Counted from the first letter of the stretch, positions 27,805 to 36,940 are shown. The stretch: DNA of 64,000 nucleotides from Micavibrio sp. UBA6147 (GCA_002423185.1 DIUX01000006.1:235-64234), one strand, 5' to 3'. The notes: a model not told the origin generated them from the sequence alone. Numbers and translations are program-made.

Positions 27805-29013
27805 TTAATGCCGCAGAATTGTCGGTTTCGGGACGGGACGCCCTGAGCCGTTCGTTGAGGCTGGATCTTTTATGCCGCTGCGCTCCATCAAATTGTCGCC
27901 CAAGGAATGAAACCAGTTTGTGACCAGCGCCAATTCAGGCGGCGCGTCAAAACGCCGATAAATGTCTTTCTTTTGCGTAAAATCTGTGACCATAGAGATG
28001 GCACGGCGCTTCACCTCCTCTTTCGCAGAGGATTTTTCGGCACCGGTCAGGTGTACGAGGCTGGTTGCGGCTTTTTCAAGACACTCCTCCATATAACTCG
28101 GCGGCATTTGCCGATACGTCGTATTCAGGCTGTGGTAAGCCTCCCCCGACAAGGCTAGATAGGCGTAATAAGTGTATTGGTGAAGGGCTTGCGCCGCCCA
28201 AGCGTGAATTTCGGGGTCAAAGGCTTCTTTGAACTGAGCCGAGGCAAAAAAATTGTCGGCTTTTCGCTGTATGTCTTCAAGGGCGCGGCGCGATACATCG
28301 GCGTTTTTGGCCAATTTTCCTGAGTCGCGAAAATCCGAGCGAAAATCCGAGAGCATCCCGCCGCCGCCCTTAAGGGTTTCGCCGATATAATGGGTTGTTT
28401 CTTTTAAACAATCAATAAACGCGCGTAAGGCTATGATTTCACTGAAATATACGCGGCTTTGGGCGAGAAATTGCCATTCATCCTTGAGGGATTCCGGTAT
28501 GGGGCCGCTCAGCCCCTTAAGGCGGGCGGCGTGGTTCGCTTCGGCGCGGTCATAGGCGTCGGCGGGGAATGTGCCGCTGCCTGTGATCTGGCCGTTGATT
28601 GTCGGGTGCGGCAGGCCGGATGTGTCGAACTCGATCCCCGTCGCAATCGCCATGGTGCGGAAATGGCGCTTTGCTTCGGTTTTGAGCGGAGCGTGTCCCG
28701 CGCCGATGCGCTCGTTTTCAAATTGCGCGAGGTCGTGAACGGCTTTGAAAAAATTGGCGTCGCGGACGATGATGGATTGGTCGATCTGGTTCGGCTCGCT
28801 CAGGGATTGTTCCTTACGCAGGATCATCCAGCCGCCATTCATCACGGCGAAGGCCTCAAGCCAGACTTGCGTGCCTTTGATAAAATCATGCGCGAAAGCG
28901 TGGGTGGCATAGCGCCCCAAAACCGTATGGCGCTCAAAATTCGCGGCAAGCGTGGCACGCTCGACTTCGTCGAGATAGGGGTATTGTTTGGGTGTGGCTG
29001 TCGCGTCTTTCAT
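27805..29013 (-). CDS. hypothetical protein
   Basis: A 402-aa soluble protein that I cannot place in a family. It has no signal peptide or membrane helix, and appears mainly alpha-helical (for example LEDIQRKADNFFASAQFKEA, then HAWAAQALHQYTYYAYLALS). Codon use resembles that of its neighbours, so it is probably native rather than newly acquired. It is convergent with the EVE gene (18 bp apart) and divergent from acs. The final residues, GSGRPVPKPTILRH, are a proline-containing tail. Confidence 0.6.
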   Translation of the reverse strand: MKDATATPKQYPYLDEVERATLAANFERHTVLGRYATHAFAHDFIKGTQVWLEAFAVMNGGWMILRKEQSLSEPNQIDQSIIVRDANFFKAVHDLAQFENERIGAGHAPLKTEAKRHFRTMAIATGIEFDTSGLPHPTINGQITGSGTFPADAYDRAEANHAARLKGLSGPIPESLKDEWQFLAQSRVYFSEIIALRAFIDCLKETTHYIGETLKGGGGMLSDFRSDFRDSGKLAKNADVSRRALEDIQRKADNFFASAQFKEAFDPEIHAWAAQALHQYTYYAYLALSGEAYHSLNTTYRQMPPSYMEECLEKAATSLVHLTGAEKSSAKEEVKRRAISMVTDFTQKKDIYRRFDAPPELALVTNWFHSLGDNLMERSGIKDPASTNGSGRPVPKPTILRH

Positions 29014-29190
29014 TATTATGACAATTAATAGATGAGGTTTGAAATGTCAACAAAAACCAATCTATCCATGACGCAGCCCATGACGCAGCGCACAACAGAT
29101 GAGGGATAGAAGAACCATATTCATTCTGTTAAAATGCGCCGAATAATCACCAAACCCAAATAATCACCAAACATAGTGGGAGCCTTTTTC

Positions 29191-31128
29191 ATGTCCGTTG
29201 AGACTTTTCCGGTCAAGCCGTCTATCGCCGCCAGAGCCCATGTGAACGAGGCCGATTACACCCGCCTTTACGATCAATCGATCACCGACCCCGATGCGTT
29301 TTGGGGAGAGCAGGGCAAACGGCTCGATTGGTTTACCCCCTTCACCAAAGTCAAAAACACCGATTTCGAAAACGGCGTCAGCATCAAATGGTATGAGGAT
29401 GGCGTCCTGAACGCTTGTTATAACTGCGTTGACCGCCACATTGAAAAGCGCGGCGACCAGACCGCCTTGATTTTTGAAGCGGATGAAGTCGGGCAGCATA
29501 AAGAGATTACATACCGCGCCATGAAAGACGCGGTGAGCCGCCTTGCCAACGCCTTGAAATCGCGCGGCGTGAAAAAGGGCGACCGCGTCACGATTTATAT
29601 GCCGATGGTGGTGGAGGCGGTGTATGCGATGCTCGCCTGCGCCCGTATCGGGGCCGTGCATTCGGTTGTGTTCGGCGGATTTTCACCGGATTCTCTACGC
29701 GACCGGATTTTGGATTGTGACTCGCAGGTTTTGATTACCGCCGATGAAGGCCTACGCGGGGGCAAGTTTGTCCCGCTCAAGAAAAACGCCGATGAGGCGT
29801 TGCGGTCTTGCCCCGATGTTCACAGTGTCATCGTCCTGCGCCGATCCGGCCGCCCCGTGGAATGGATGCAAGGGCGCGATGTGTGGTGGCATGAATTTGT
29901 CGAGGCGCAAAACACCGATTGCCCGTGTGAACCGATGAACGCGGAAGACCCGCTGTTTATCCTGTATACATCCGGTTCTACCGGAAAACCCAAAGGGGTT
30001 TTGCATACAACGGGCGGGTATTTGGTGTATGCCGCCCTCACCCACGAAGTCACGTTTGATTACCATGACGGCGATGTGTATTGGTGCACCGCCGATGTCG
30101 GCTGGGTGACGGGGCATTCCTATATCGTCTATGGCCCGCTCGCCAATGGTGCCAAAACCCTCGTGTTTGAAGGGATTCCGAATTACCCGAACTGGTCGCG
30201 GTTTTGGAACGTCATCGACACGCATAAGGTCAATATATTCTATACCGCGCCGACAGCCATTCGGGCTTTGCTGAAGGAAGGGGATGAATGGGTGAAGACG
30301 ACGGATCGTTCGTCCTTGCGCATCCTCGGCACAGTGGGTGAGCCGATCAACCATGAGGCGTGGCTGTGGTATTACAATGTGGTGGGGGAACAGCGTTGCC
30401 CGATTGTCGATACGTTTTGGCAAACCGAAACGGGCGGGCATTTGATTACGCCGCTGCCTGGGGCAACCGCATTGAAACCCGGATCGGCAAGCCGCCCATT
30501 CTTTGGCGTGCGTCCGGAAATTGTCGATAATGAGGGGCATATCCTGCACGGCGAATGCGAGGGGAATTTATGCATCAGTGATAGCTGGCCCGGACAAATG
30601 CGCAGCGTGTTTCGTGATCATGAGCGCTTCGTGCAGACGTATTTCAGCACATTCCACGGCAAATATTTCACCGGCGACGGCGCCAAGCGCGATGCGGACG
30701 GGTATTATTGGATTACCGGACGGGTTGACGACGTGTTAAACGTGTCCGGCCACCGCCTCGGCACCGCCGAAATCGAAAGCGCGATCAACGAGCATGAAGC
30801 CGTCGCAGAATCCGCCGTTGTCGGGTTCCCCCATGATTTGAAGGGGCAAGGGATTTACGCCTATGTCACGCTTATGGAAGGGTTCACAGCGAGCGCACAG
30901 GTGCAGACCGAGATTGTGGCCTTGGTGCGTAAAATCATCGGCCCGATTGCAACCATCGACCATATTCAATGGGCGGTCGGCCTCCCCAAAACCCGATCCG
31001 GCAAGATTATGCGCCGCATTTTGCGCAAGATTGCCGCGAATGAGCTGAGCACCATGGGCGACACATCCACCCTCGCCGACCCGTCCGTTGTCGACACCCT
31101 TGTCAAAGGCCGCAAGGCGGCATCTTAA
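29191..31128 (+). CDS. acs: acetyl-CoA synthetase
   Basis: A 645-aa AMP-forming ligase that activates acetate to acetyl-CoA in two steps. The adenylation signature LYTSGSTGKPKGVLHTTGGY, the FWQTETGG motif, the hinge-region TGRVDDVLNVSGHRLGTAEI and the C-terminal regulatory lysine in KTRSGKIMRRILRK (site of reversible acylation in the family) are all in place. I use ATG 29191 because GTGGGAG just upstream is its ribosome site; the open frame begins 15 nt earlier with the GTG that belongs to that site. A stable imperfect hairpin lies at 31145-31176 after the stop, without a U-tract. Confidence 0.97.
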   Translation: MSVETFPVKPSIAARAHVNEADYTRLYDQSITDPDAFWGEQGKRLDWFTPFTKVKNTDFENGVSIKWYEDGVLNACYNCVDRHIEKRGDQTALIFEADEVGQHKEITYRAMKDAVSRLANALKSRGVKKGDRVTIYMPMVVEAVYAMLACARIGAVHSVVFGGFSPDSLRDRILDCDSQVLITADEGLRGGKFVPLKKNADEALRSCPDVHSVIVLRRSGRPVEWMQGRDVWWHEFVEAQNTDCPCEPMNAEDPLFILYTSGSTGKPKGVLHTTGGYLVYAALTHEVTFDYHDGDVYWCTADVGWVTGHSYIVYGPLANGAKTLVFEGIPNYPNWSRFWNVIDTHKVNIFYTAPTAIRALLKEGDEWVKTTDRSSLRILGTVGEPINHEAWLWYYNVVGEQRCPIVDTFWQTETGGHLITPLPGATALKPGSASRPFFGVRPEIVDNEGHILHGECEGNLCISDSWPGQMRSVFRDHERFVQTYFSTFHGKYFTGDGAKRDADGYYWITGRVDDVLNVSGHRLGTAEIESAINEHEAVAESAVVGFPHDLKGQGIYAYVTLMEGFTASAQVQTEIVALVRKIIGPIATIDHIQWAVGLPKTRSGKIMRRILRKIAANELSTMGDTSTLADPSVVDTLVKGRKAAS

Positions 31129-31144
31129 GGCTCCGGCTTTTAAG

Positions 31145-31176
31145 GCAAAGGCTTTGAGGCATAGCCTCTCCTTTGC
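31145..31176 (+). other. hairpin after acs
   Basis: GCAAAGG (31145-31151) pairs with CCTTTGC (31170-31176) and an inner GAGGC/GCCTC stem closes on a 3-nt loop. No U-tract follows, so it is more likely an mRNA 3' stabiliser than an intrinsic terminator. Confidence 0.5.
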
Positions 31177-31330
31177 AGGTGCAGCACAGGGGTGATGAGG
31201 CAAGAGGCGGCGCATAGATGGGGGTTATTTGGATACTTGGGTTGTTTGCGGCGAGCAAATCGGCTATTTTCAAAGTCGGTCGAGCGTAATACGCGCATCG
31301 CCACTTAAGAGGCATAAAGAGGCATTCTCC

Positions 31331-32269
31331 ATGTTCAAAACCATCGTTTTCATGATTAACGGATTGGACGGCACGTTCAACGGATTTGCAAAGGCGTGCG
31401 AGATTGCACAGCACAGCCACGCCACACTTGATGTGCTTGTCCTTAACCCCGCCCTTCCCGATGGCCTTGAGGATTTTGTCAAGCACAGCCAAGACCGCCT
31501 TATCACCGCCTTGAACGAACGGGTTTCGAAATACGCGCCCGATTTGGCGGCGCGAGTCACATTCCGATTTGAAACCGCCGAACCCGCCTTGGTGAGCGCA
31601 GTGTCCTTCGCGATGCGCAAAGAGGCCGACCTGATTATCAAAGACGCCGAAGGAATGCCCGCCAATTCGGGGACGGGTCAACGCCGCAAGGGGTTTCAAT
31701 CCTTTGACATGGGGTTGCTCCGCAAATGTCCGCAACCCGTGTGGATTTACCGTGATATGCCGACCGACCGCGCGCCGTTACTCAGCGTCGCCATCGACCC
31801 CAAAAGCGATGCACCGGCAGGCTATGATCTCGGCCTAAAATTACTCAGAGTCGGTCAAGCCTTCAGCCATCAATTGGGCGGCAAAATGACGGTTATGTCG
31901 TGTTGGGATTTTGAGTATGAGAGCTTTTTCAGAGAATCTGGCTTTGCCCGCGAACGCGAAGGCGATGTTGAACGCATGATTGAAGAGCGCCGCCAGCAGC
32001 ACGAAGAGGCGGTCAATCGCATGGTCAGAGAATCCGGCATTGCCGCATCCGTTACCGTTTTATGCCCACGCGGCAATCCATCCGACGTTATTCCCGCCTA
32101 TATCAAGGAACACGGCGTTGATTTGTTGGTGATGGGCAGCGTTGCCCGCACCGGCATCCCTGGGTTTATCATGGGCAACACAGCCGAATCGATTTTACAG
32201 CGTTTGACTTGCTCTTCATTGACGGCGAAGCCCGCGGGATTTATTTCGCCGATCAAGGCCTATGCGTGA
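31331..32269 (+). CDS. universal stress protein, tandem UspA domains
   Basis: A 312-aa cytosolic protein with two UspA folds. The second carries the ATP-binding signature: DLLVMGSVARTGIPGFIMG followed by NTAESILQRL (G-x2-G-x9-G-S/T type), while the first domain (MFKTIVFMINGLDGTFNGFA) lacks a clear nucleotide loop. Tandem Usp proteins are typically induced in stasis or oxidative and metabolic stress; the exact task here is unknown. ATG 31331 starts directly at the first strand; an upstream in-frame ATG at 31229 would add 34 residues with no Usp resemblance. It follows acs on the same strand by 200 bp. Confidence 0.9.
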   Translation: MFKTIVFMINGLDGTFNGFAKACEIAQHSHATLDVLVLNPALPDGLEDFVKHSQDRLITALNERVSKYAPDLAARVTFRFETAEPALVSAVSFAMRKEADLIIKDAEGMPANSGTGQRRKGFQSFDMGLLRKCPQPVWIYRDMPTDRAPLLSVAIDPKSDAPAGYDLGLKLLRVGQAFSHQLGGKMTVMSCWDFEYESFFRESGFAREREGDVERMIEERRQQHEEAVNRMVRESGIAASVTVLCPRGNPSDVIPAYIKEHGVDLLVMGSVARTGIPGFIMGNTAESILQRLTCSSLTAKPAGFISPIKAYA

Positions 32270-32315
32270 ACGAAGACGGATCTTAACGCGCCGTTTTCCT
32301 CGGCTCCAGCCGCGC

Positions 32316-32888
32316 CTATCGGCGCTCTAGCGCACGGTTTTTATGGTGGGTTTTGAGGCCGATCAGGGCTTCTTCGCGCGACAGGCGGTGCATTCCATAG
32401 ACCGTGTCGAGCGATGTTTCCAAGCGGTGTTGCCCCACCTTGGCGGCCTTATGAACATCGGCACCTAGGCCGCGCCGTTCCAGTAATGCGCGCAGAATCT
32501 CCAGATTCAGTTCATAGGCATCAATATGCCGATTCCCCTCGTCCATCATGCGGTGGTACAGAGCGTGGCTTTCGAAGGCTTGCTTCAGGCTTCGAACGGC
32601 TTGCGCCTCACAGGTGGGCGGGCAGGTGGGCGGGCAGGCGGCTGCGCCGGAACAATTGGCGACATGGGCGGCGGAACAGTCAGCAGCATGGGCGCGAAAA
32701 ACATTCGTCAACGATTCATCCGCCCGCAATGCCGTGACCAATTGGTTCAGGGCGTGATGACGCTGGGTGCCGTGATAGGTGGCGGTGCGCAATATGTCCT
32801 TATATCGGGCGCGATACGCCCCGATGCCGTGCGCGGCGATATGCCTTGAAAAATGATCCACCAGCGCGACGCGCTCTTGCCTGTTCAT
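32316..32888 (-). CDS. hypothetical protein with Cys-rich insert
   Basis: A 190-aa soluble protein of unknown family, predicted to be helical and rich in His and Arg. Five cysteines lie at 71, 79, 85, 89 and 93 in a low-complexity stretch (AADCSAAHVANCSGAAACPP, then TCPPTCEAQAV), partly made by a 12-bp tandem duplication that doubles the CPPT unit (around 32620-32643). The helices on either side (LNQLVTALRADESLTNVF and AVRSLKQAFESHALYHRMM) read as continuous protein, so the insert may be a recent expansion rather than a metal site. It is convergent with the universal stress gene and divergent from the LysE gene. Ribosome site not obvious. Confidence 0.55.
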   Translation of the reverse strand: MNRQERVALVDHFSRHIAAHGIGAYRARYKDILRTATYHGTQRHHALNQLVTALRADESLTNVFRAHAADCSAAHVANCSGAAACPPTCPPTCEAQAVRSLKQAFESHALYHRMMDEGNRHIDAYELNLEILRALLERRGLGADVHKAAKVGQHRLETSLDTVYGMHRLSREEALIGLKTHHKNRALERR

Positions 32889-33059
32889 TGAGAGTGCTTT
32901 TCCCCAACTGTTTTATACCCCGCATTCAGGTGCGGTTTTTCCTATCTGGGCGCAAATGAGGCCTGTTTGTCTAGTGAAAAATGCGCCGCACTGCGGCATA
33001 GAATTCATGCTTTATGCGTGGTATGCTGAGAGCCGTTTTCACTGTTTTTCAGGATCGCC

Positions 33060-33740
33060 ATGACGTTTGACTCCGCCGTTTTACTCGCCATCGCTATTTG
33101 CCTTTTGACCATTAAACCCGGCCCCGGAATGCTCGCCCTTGTGACGCGGGCGCTGGCGGACGGGTTTTGGCCGGCGTTTTTCATTGCTCTTGGCATTGTC
33201 ACGGTACAGGCGTTTTTCTTTGTCACCGCGTCCTTCAGCATCACCCTCGCCGAAGATTATGTCGCCACCATCACCAATGTGATGAAGGCGGTCGGGGCGA
33301 GCTATATGTTCTTTCTCGGCTATAAAGGCCTGTCCAGCCTTGAACGCGGGTTATGGACGAAACGGAGCAAAGACGGGCATGTACATGCCGTTATCAAGCC
33401 TTCGGTCTTGAGCGAAAACTACATCGCCGGACTGACCATCACCCTCGCCAACCCGTTTGTGATTTTGTTTTATGTCGCGGTGGTGCCGTCGATTTTGTCG
33501 CTTGAGGCATTGGACGGGGTGGACGTGTTCTTGGCGACCTTGATTATCGTGAGCATCAATCTTTTTATCCTGACGCTTGAGGCGGTTTTGGCCGCACAAT
33601 TACGCGAAGCCCTACGCGAACGCAAAACCATCCGCATCATCAACACGATCACCAGCCTGTGTTATATCGGGATCGGGCTGTTTTTGACGTATAGCCTTTT
33701 GCCTTTGTTTGTCGCTACGCTTGGGTTTGGGGATGTTTAG
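33060..33740 (+). CDS. LysE family translocator
   Basis: A 226-aa inner-membrane exporter of the LysE/RhtB family, which expels amino acids or related compounds. About six hydrophobic helices are visible; the N-terminal pattern AICLLTIKPGPGMLALVTRA carries the family PGP motif. A longer hydrophilic loop (about 90-120) separates the first and second halves. The substrate is not predictable. The gene has its own upstream region of 170 bp and ends just before a tRNA gene on the other strand. Confidence 0.9.
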   Translation: MTFDSAVLLAIAICLLTIKPGPGMLALVTRALADGFWPAFFIALGIVTVQAFFFVTASFSITLAEDYVATITNVMKAVGASYMFFLGYKGLSSLERGLWTKRSKDGHVHAVIKPSVLSENYIAGLTITLANPFVILFYVAVVPSILSLEALDGVDVFLATLIIVSINLFILTLEAVLAAQLREALRERKTIRIINTITSLCYIGIGLFLTYSLLPLFVATLGFGDV

Positions 33741-33778
33741 GGCGTGATCAAGAGGCTGGGATTCGAAGAGAACGAGAA

Positions 33779-33855
33779 TGGCGCGCCCGACAGGACTCGA
33801 ACCTGTGACCTTTGGCTTCGGAAACCAACGCTCTATCCAGCTGAGCTACGAGCGC
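33779..33855 (-). tRNA. tRNA-Arg (anticodon CCG)
   Basis: The minus strand folds as a complete cloverleaf of 77 nt. Acceptor GCGCTCG (33849-33855) pairs with CGGGCGC, followed by discriminator G and an encoded CCA (3' end at 33779). The D arm, a T arm with GGTTCGAGTCC, and an anticodon loop TTCCGAA give anticodon CCG, reading CGG arginine codons. A weak promoter-like TTGATA and TAAGAC pair lies upstream (33872-33900). Confidence 0.97.
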
Positions 33856-34132
33856 GCAATGTGATGCGTTAGTCTTAACCCAAACACGCACCGTGTATCA
33901 ACCGATTTCTTGCGCCCCGCGCGATTCGTTGCCTTGCGCGATGATGCGCATTTTTTGACATTTCGCTGTATTTTCAAGCATGCGCACTCCCGTTATATTT
34001 TGGGCGCACCCCGCCCCCGCCCACAGAGAATTGCGGGGCGCAGAGGTTAAGTTGGGATAATCTAATAAAAAAGTTGATATTATGGAAATAATTGGATATA
34101 GTCGCTTTACGAACAACAAGGGATGATGTCCG

Positions 34133-34408
34133 ATGAAGGGTAAAGGCAAAATCAGATCGAGCAAAAGCTTTCAGGAGCTGGTCGGTTATCTGAAGCAGGC
34201 GGGCACGCCGGCAAACCGCAATTTACTTTCCAAAACAAAGATTTGGCAAGGAAACCCTTCGGTTATGGACGATGACGAATTGATGGAAGTTGCCGATTTC
34301 CTGCGCCGCGAGCGGTATAAAATCGCCCAAAAACTCATCAGTGAAGGCGTGCTTGACCCGAATTTGCTGGACACGCAAGAGCAAGAAAACCGCCCTGCAA
34401 AAGGCTAA
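34133..34408 (+). CDS. small hypothetical protein, 91 aa
   Basis: A 91-aa soluble protein, basic at the N-terminus (MKGKGKIRSSKSFQELVGYL) and acidic or neutral later (SVMDDDELMEVADFLRRERY). It appears mostly helical without membrane helix or signal peptide. AAGGG lies about 11 nt upstream of ATG, and a terminator follows 38 bp past the stop, so it is a complete single-gene unit. A 276-bp AT-rich region with probable promoter precedes it. No family recognised. Confidence 0.6.
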   Translation: MKGKGKIRSSKSFQELVGYLKQAGTPANRNLLSKTKIWQGNPSVMDDDELMEVADFLRRERYKIAQKLISEGVLDPNLLDTQEQENRPAKG

Positions 34409-34440
34409 GAGCAGTTCGTTTACAAAAGTCCTGTAATACA

Positions 34441-34475
34441 AAACACCCGCTTTTTAAAGCGGGTTTGTTATTTTT
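34441..34475. terminator. rho-independent terminator
   Basis: CCCGCTTT, 2-nt loop, AAAGCGGG (34446-34463) followed by TTTGTTATTTTT. It ends the small plus-strand gene and lies next to the end of the convergent NUDT9-like gene. Confidence 0.85.
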
Positions 34476-35688
34476 AGCGCTTTAAGGCGGCGCTGAGGCG
34501 GTGCAGCGCGTCTTTGGTGCCTTCCATTTGCGCGAACACATCGGCGGAAACGGGCTTGGCGCGCTCAACACTGTCGATCAAATACGATGCCGCCATGAAG
34601 GCAAACATCGCGCCGTGGCTGGCGAAGGCTTTGTCCATCAAATCGCCGTCAATTTTGTGCCACACAACCCCCGCCGCATCGTCACCAGCGCTGAGAGCAT
34701 AGGGAAAGCGCGGGTTTGAGCCGCAAATATATGTCCATGTCGCATCGTCCATCTCGATCCAGCTGAGCTGGGTTTCGATCCATGCGTTGTTGGTGGAGCG
34801 GTTATCATTGAGCACAGGCCCCGCAAAACAGGCGCGCCCCTTGGCCAAGACGTCCTTCAGACGCTGCATGAAGGATGGGTCACAATCCTCCACCTGTTTC
34901 AGGCGTTGTTCGGTGATGATCTGGTTTTTGATTTCTTCGCGTTCGGCTGCGCCGATTGTAGCGCCGCCTCTGGCCTTGGACAAGGTTTGCATCATAGCCT
35001 CGAAATGGGGCTCGACTTGCGCTTCGTAAGCAGGCAGGAGCGGGATTGAACCACTGACCATCTCTTCGAAAAATTCTTCGGCTTTGCTGGTGATGATGGC
35101 GTCATTGTCGAAGGTGTAGGCGCCCGATGCGTCCTTATGAAACTTCGCAAAGCCGCCGGAGAAGGCCGGGGCGTTGTTGTCATAGCGGCGAATGATGCCG
35201 AGGGCATAGAGCCCGTCTTTACCGCTTTGTTCATCGCGGCGGGATTGCAGCATGATGCCGTTATCCACCGCATGATTGGGTCCGAATTGTCCGAGCGCCC
35301 CCTGCCCCGTCAGGCCGGTATTGAAATAGGGATTCACGGGATGCCCCGCCGCATTGAGGGCGTAGGATTGCCCCGTTAAGGTCGCGCGGCGGCCTTTGTG
35401 CCATTCTTCGCCTTGTTGCAGCGGTGCGGCTTCATCATCCGCCCAATCTTTGCCGATGACGCTCTCATGGCGGATATAGGCGGGGTTTGCGGCGTTGCGC
35501 ACAGCGCCCGCATAGCGAAAATTAACGCCGAGTGCAGCGGTTTTGGCGAGGTCGTAATCCTGCGCCGCATCCATCAAGGCTTTGGCGAGATGCAAGGCCG
35601 CATTTGCTGGATATTGCGCCGATACGCGGTCAAAGTCGCGTTTCAGGGGCTTGATGTAATCCGGTGCGGTGAGAAGGCTTGTTTTCAT
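34474..35688 (-). CDS. NUDT9/TRPM2-type Nudix hydrolase, probable ADP-ribose pyrophosphatase
   Basis: A 404-aa soluble protein resembling human NUDT9 and the NUDT9-H domain of TRPM2, enzymes that split ADP-ribose into AMP and ribose-5-phosphate. Matching parts in order: TGLTGQGALGQFGPNHAVD (124-142; NUDT9 has a GRTGL...GRWGPNHAAD stretch), SGGFAKF (177-183), EEFFEEM (204-210) as the helix of the Nudix box, DNRSTNNAWIET (295-306) and AGDDAAGVVWHKID (334-347). The Nudix box is odd: about 10 extra residues separate GG from the helix and the usual Arg is Glu, though the metal-binding glutamates remain. The location next to nicotinamidase-like and pncB genes supports a role in NAD turnover. A terminator at 35728-35755 separates it from them, so it may have its own promoter. 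Family assignment is strong; activity is inferred. Confidence 0.8.
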   Translation of the reverse strand: MKTSLLTAPDYIKPLKRDFDRVSAQYPANAALHLAKALMDAAQDYDLAKTAALGVNFRYAGAVRNAANPAYIRHESVIGKDWADDEAAPLQQGEEWHKGRRATLTGQSYALNAAGHPVNPYFNTGLTGQGALGQFGPNHAVDNGIMLQSRRDEQSGKDGLYALGIIRRYDNNAPAFSGGFAKFHKDASGAYTFDNDAIITSKAEEFFEEMVSGSIPLLPAYEAQVEPHFEAMMQTLSKARGGATIGAAEREEIKNQIITEQRLKQVEDCDPSFMQRLKDVLAKGRACFAGPVLNDNRSTNNAWIETQLSWIEMDDATWTYICGSNPRFPYALSAGDDAAGVVWHKIDGDLMDKAFASHGAMFAFMAASYLIDSVERAKPVSADVFAQMEGTKDALHRLSAALKR

Positions 35689-35727
35689 TTTTTCATAAGA
35701 CTATAGCGCGCGGTTGATTGTCAAATG

Positions 35728-35755
35728 AAAACGCCCCTGCTGTGAGGGGCGTTTT
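35728..35755 (-). terminator. rho-independent terminator between nicotinamidase-like and NUDT9-like genes
   Basis: AAAACGCCCC, 8-nt loop, GGGGCGTTTT. On the minus strand it is followed by CATTTGAC, so U-richness is moderate. It partly uncouples the NUDT9-like gene from the pncB transcript. Confidence 0.8.
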
Positions 35756-35841
35756 GCGTATTCTGTGCCGTGTTGTCGCTTGAGCGCGCTAAAATAAAAA
35801 CAGGTGCAGCATGGGCGTTTACAACTATCGGCGCGGCTACA

Positions 35842-36891
35842 TTATTTCGGTGTGTTGCGGTTGGCGGCGACAGGGGTCGGCGCGACCTTGTTATAGCGTT
35901 CCAAAAAATCCGCTGCACTCGTCAATTCTACTTGGCCTGTGATGACGTAGTTTTCGAAGTGGCGGGTTTTCAATACATCGCGAATATCGCCCGTGGCGGT
36001 GCGGTCAACGCCGGTTAAGCCTTCGATGGCTTTTTGCGCGTCAACACCGTTCGGGATTCCGGCGACGAGGTCTTCGATCACCACAACTTTCGCGCCGCGC
36101 TCCAAATAGCCTTTCAAAGCGTCATGGACGCAGAAATTGGACGCTAAGCCCGTCATGATGACGGTGCAGCCTGCAAGATAGTCATCGGACAAGAAGGAAT
36201 CACGTGCCATGCGGCCGTCAAAGCAAGCGGCATCGGTCGTGATTTTGCCGACATTGTTATAGACTTTGACCAAGTTTTCATTGGCGATGGCAACGACTTC
36301 CTTGCCGTTTTCACCGTCAACAACATAGAAGCCTTCCTTGATTTTTCCGGCGAATTGCGCTTCATAAGGCCAGACGGTGACTTTGCCAGTGAAGGCGCCG
36401 TCTTTGTCGAAATCCCAATCAACGGCCTTGCCGAAAGTGGCGCGGTCGGCGGCGCGGTCAACAAAGGTTGCGCCCTTGTTTTGCAGGTCTTGCAGGAATT
36501 GCATATAGGACATGTTCGACCCGATCGTGCCGCGTGTTTTGACATCAACATTGCTCGTGGCTTTGTCTTGCCATACATCGAAGGTTTCCTTTGGGGCGTA
36601 GACGACCTGAGCCTTGCTCGTCATTTTTCCTGCGTCGACAACCAATTGCCAGCCTTTTTTGTCTTGCTCGCAATGGATGGCGGGGAAAGGAAGGCATTCA
36701 GGGCTGGAGAAATAGGAAAACCATGGGTGCGTGTCATAGGTGAAGACCGCAACATCGACGGCATTGCTCGGCAACGCGTCCATGAAGTCGTTGATTTTGC
36801 GGGTGACATCTGTGCCGCCCGGAACATACAGAACACCGTCCTGTGCGCCGAAATCGCCTTGCATATCCGTAACGTGTAGTATAACAGCCAT
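35842..36891 (-). CDS. nicotinamidase-like cysteine hydrolase with large insertion
   Basis: A 349-aa isochorismatase-fold hydrolase. The PncA catalytic and metal residues are visible: VTDMQGDF with D9, YDTH with metal ligands D53 and H55, AIHCEQ with H73, and the nucleophile in GLASNFCVHDALKGYLERGA (C254), followed by VVVIEDLVAGIPNG. The catalytic lysine is not certain. Ordinary nicotinamidases are about 210 aa; here roughly 130 residues between 85 and 220 have no match in the short enzymes and include YGKA-type and VWPYEAQFAGKI stretches. Position behind pncB (79 bp) supports conversion of nicotinamide to nicotinate. Another amidase activity is possible. Confidence 0.82.
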   Translation of the reverse strand: MAVILHVTDMQGDFGAQDGVLYVPGGTDVTRKINDFMDALPSNAVDVAVFTYDTHPWFSYFSSPECLPFPAIHCEQDKKGWQLVVDAGKMTSKAQVVYAPKETFDVWQDKATSNVDVKTRGTIGSNMSYMQFLQDLQNKGATFVDRAADRATFGKAVDWDFDKDGAFTGKVTVWPYEAQFAGKIKEGFYVVDGENGKEVVAIANENLVKVYNNVGKITTDAACFDGRMARDSFLSDDYLAGCTVIMTGLASNFCVHDALKGYLERGAKVVVIEDLVAGIPNGVDAQKAIEGLTGVDRTATGDIRDVLKTRHFENYVITGQVELTSAADFLERYNKVAPTPVAANRNTPK

Positions 36892-36940
36892 TGTAAACTC
36901 CGTTTTATGTTGTTGCAGTTACCGTTTATCTTCCCCCGCA

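Noticed and set aside
32620..32643. Zinc-finger interpretation of CPPTCPPTC
   Set aside because: The spacing comes from a 12-bp duplication and there are no matching His or paired CxxC motifs; low-complexity expansion is simpler.
33741..33900. Integrated element at tRNA-Arg
   Set aside because: No integrase, no direct repeat of the tRNA 3' end was seen nearby, and flanking genes look native.
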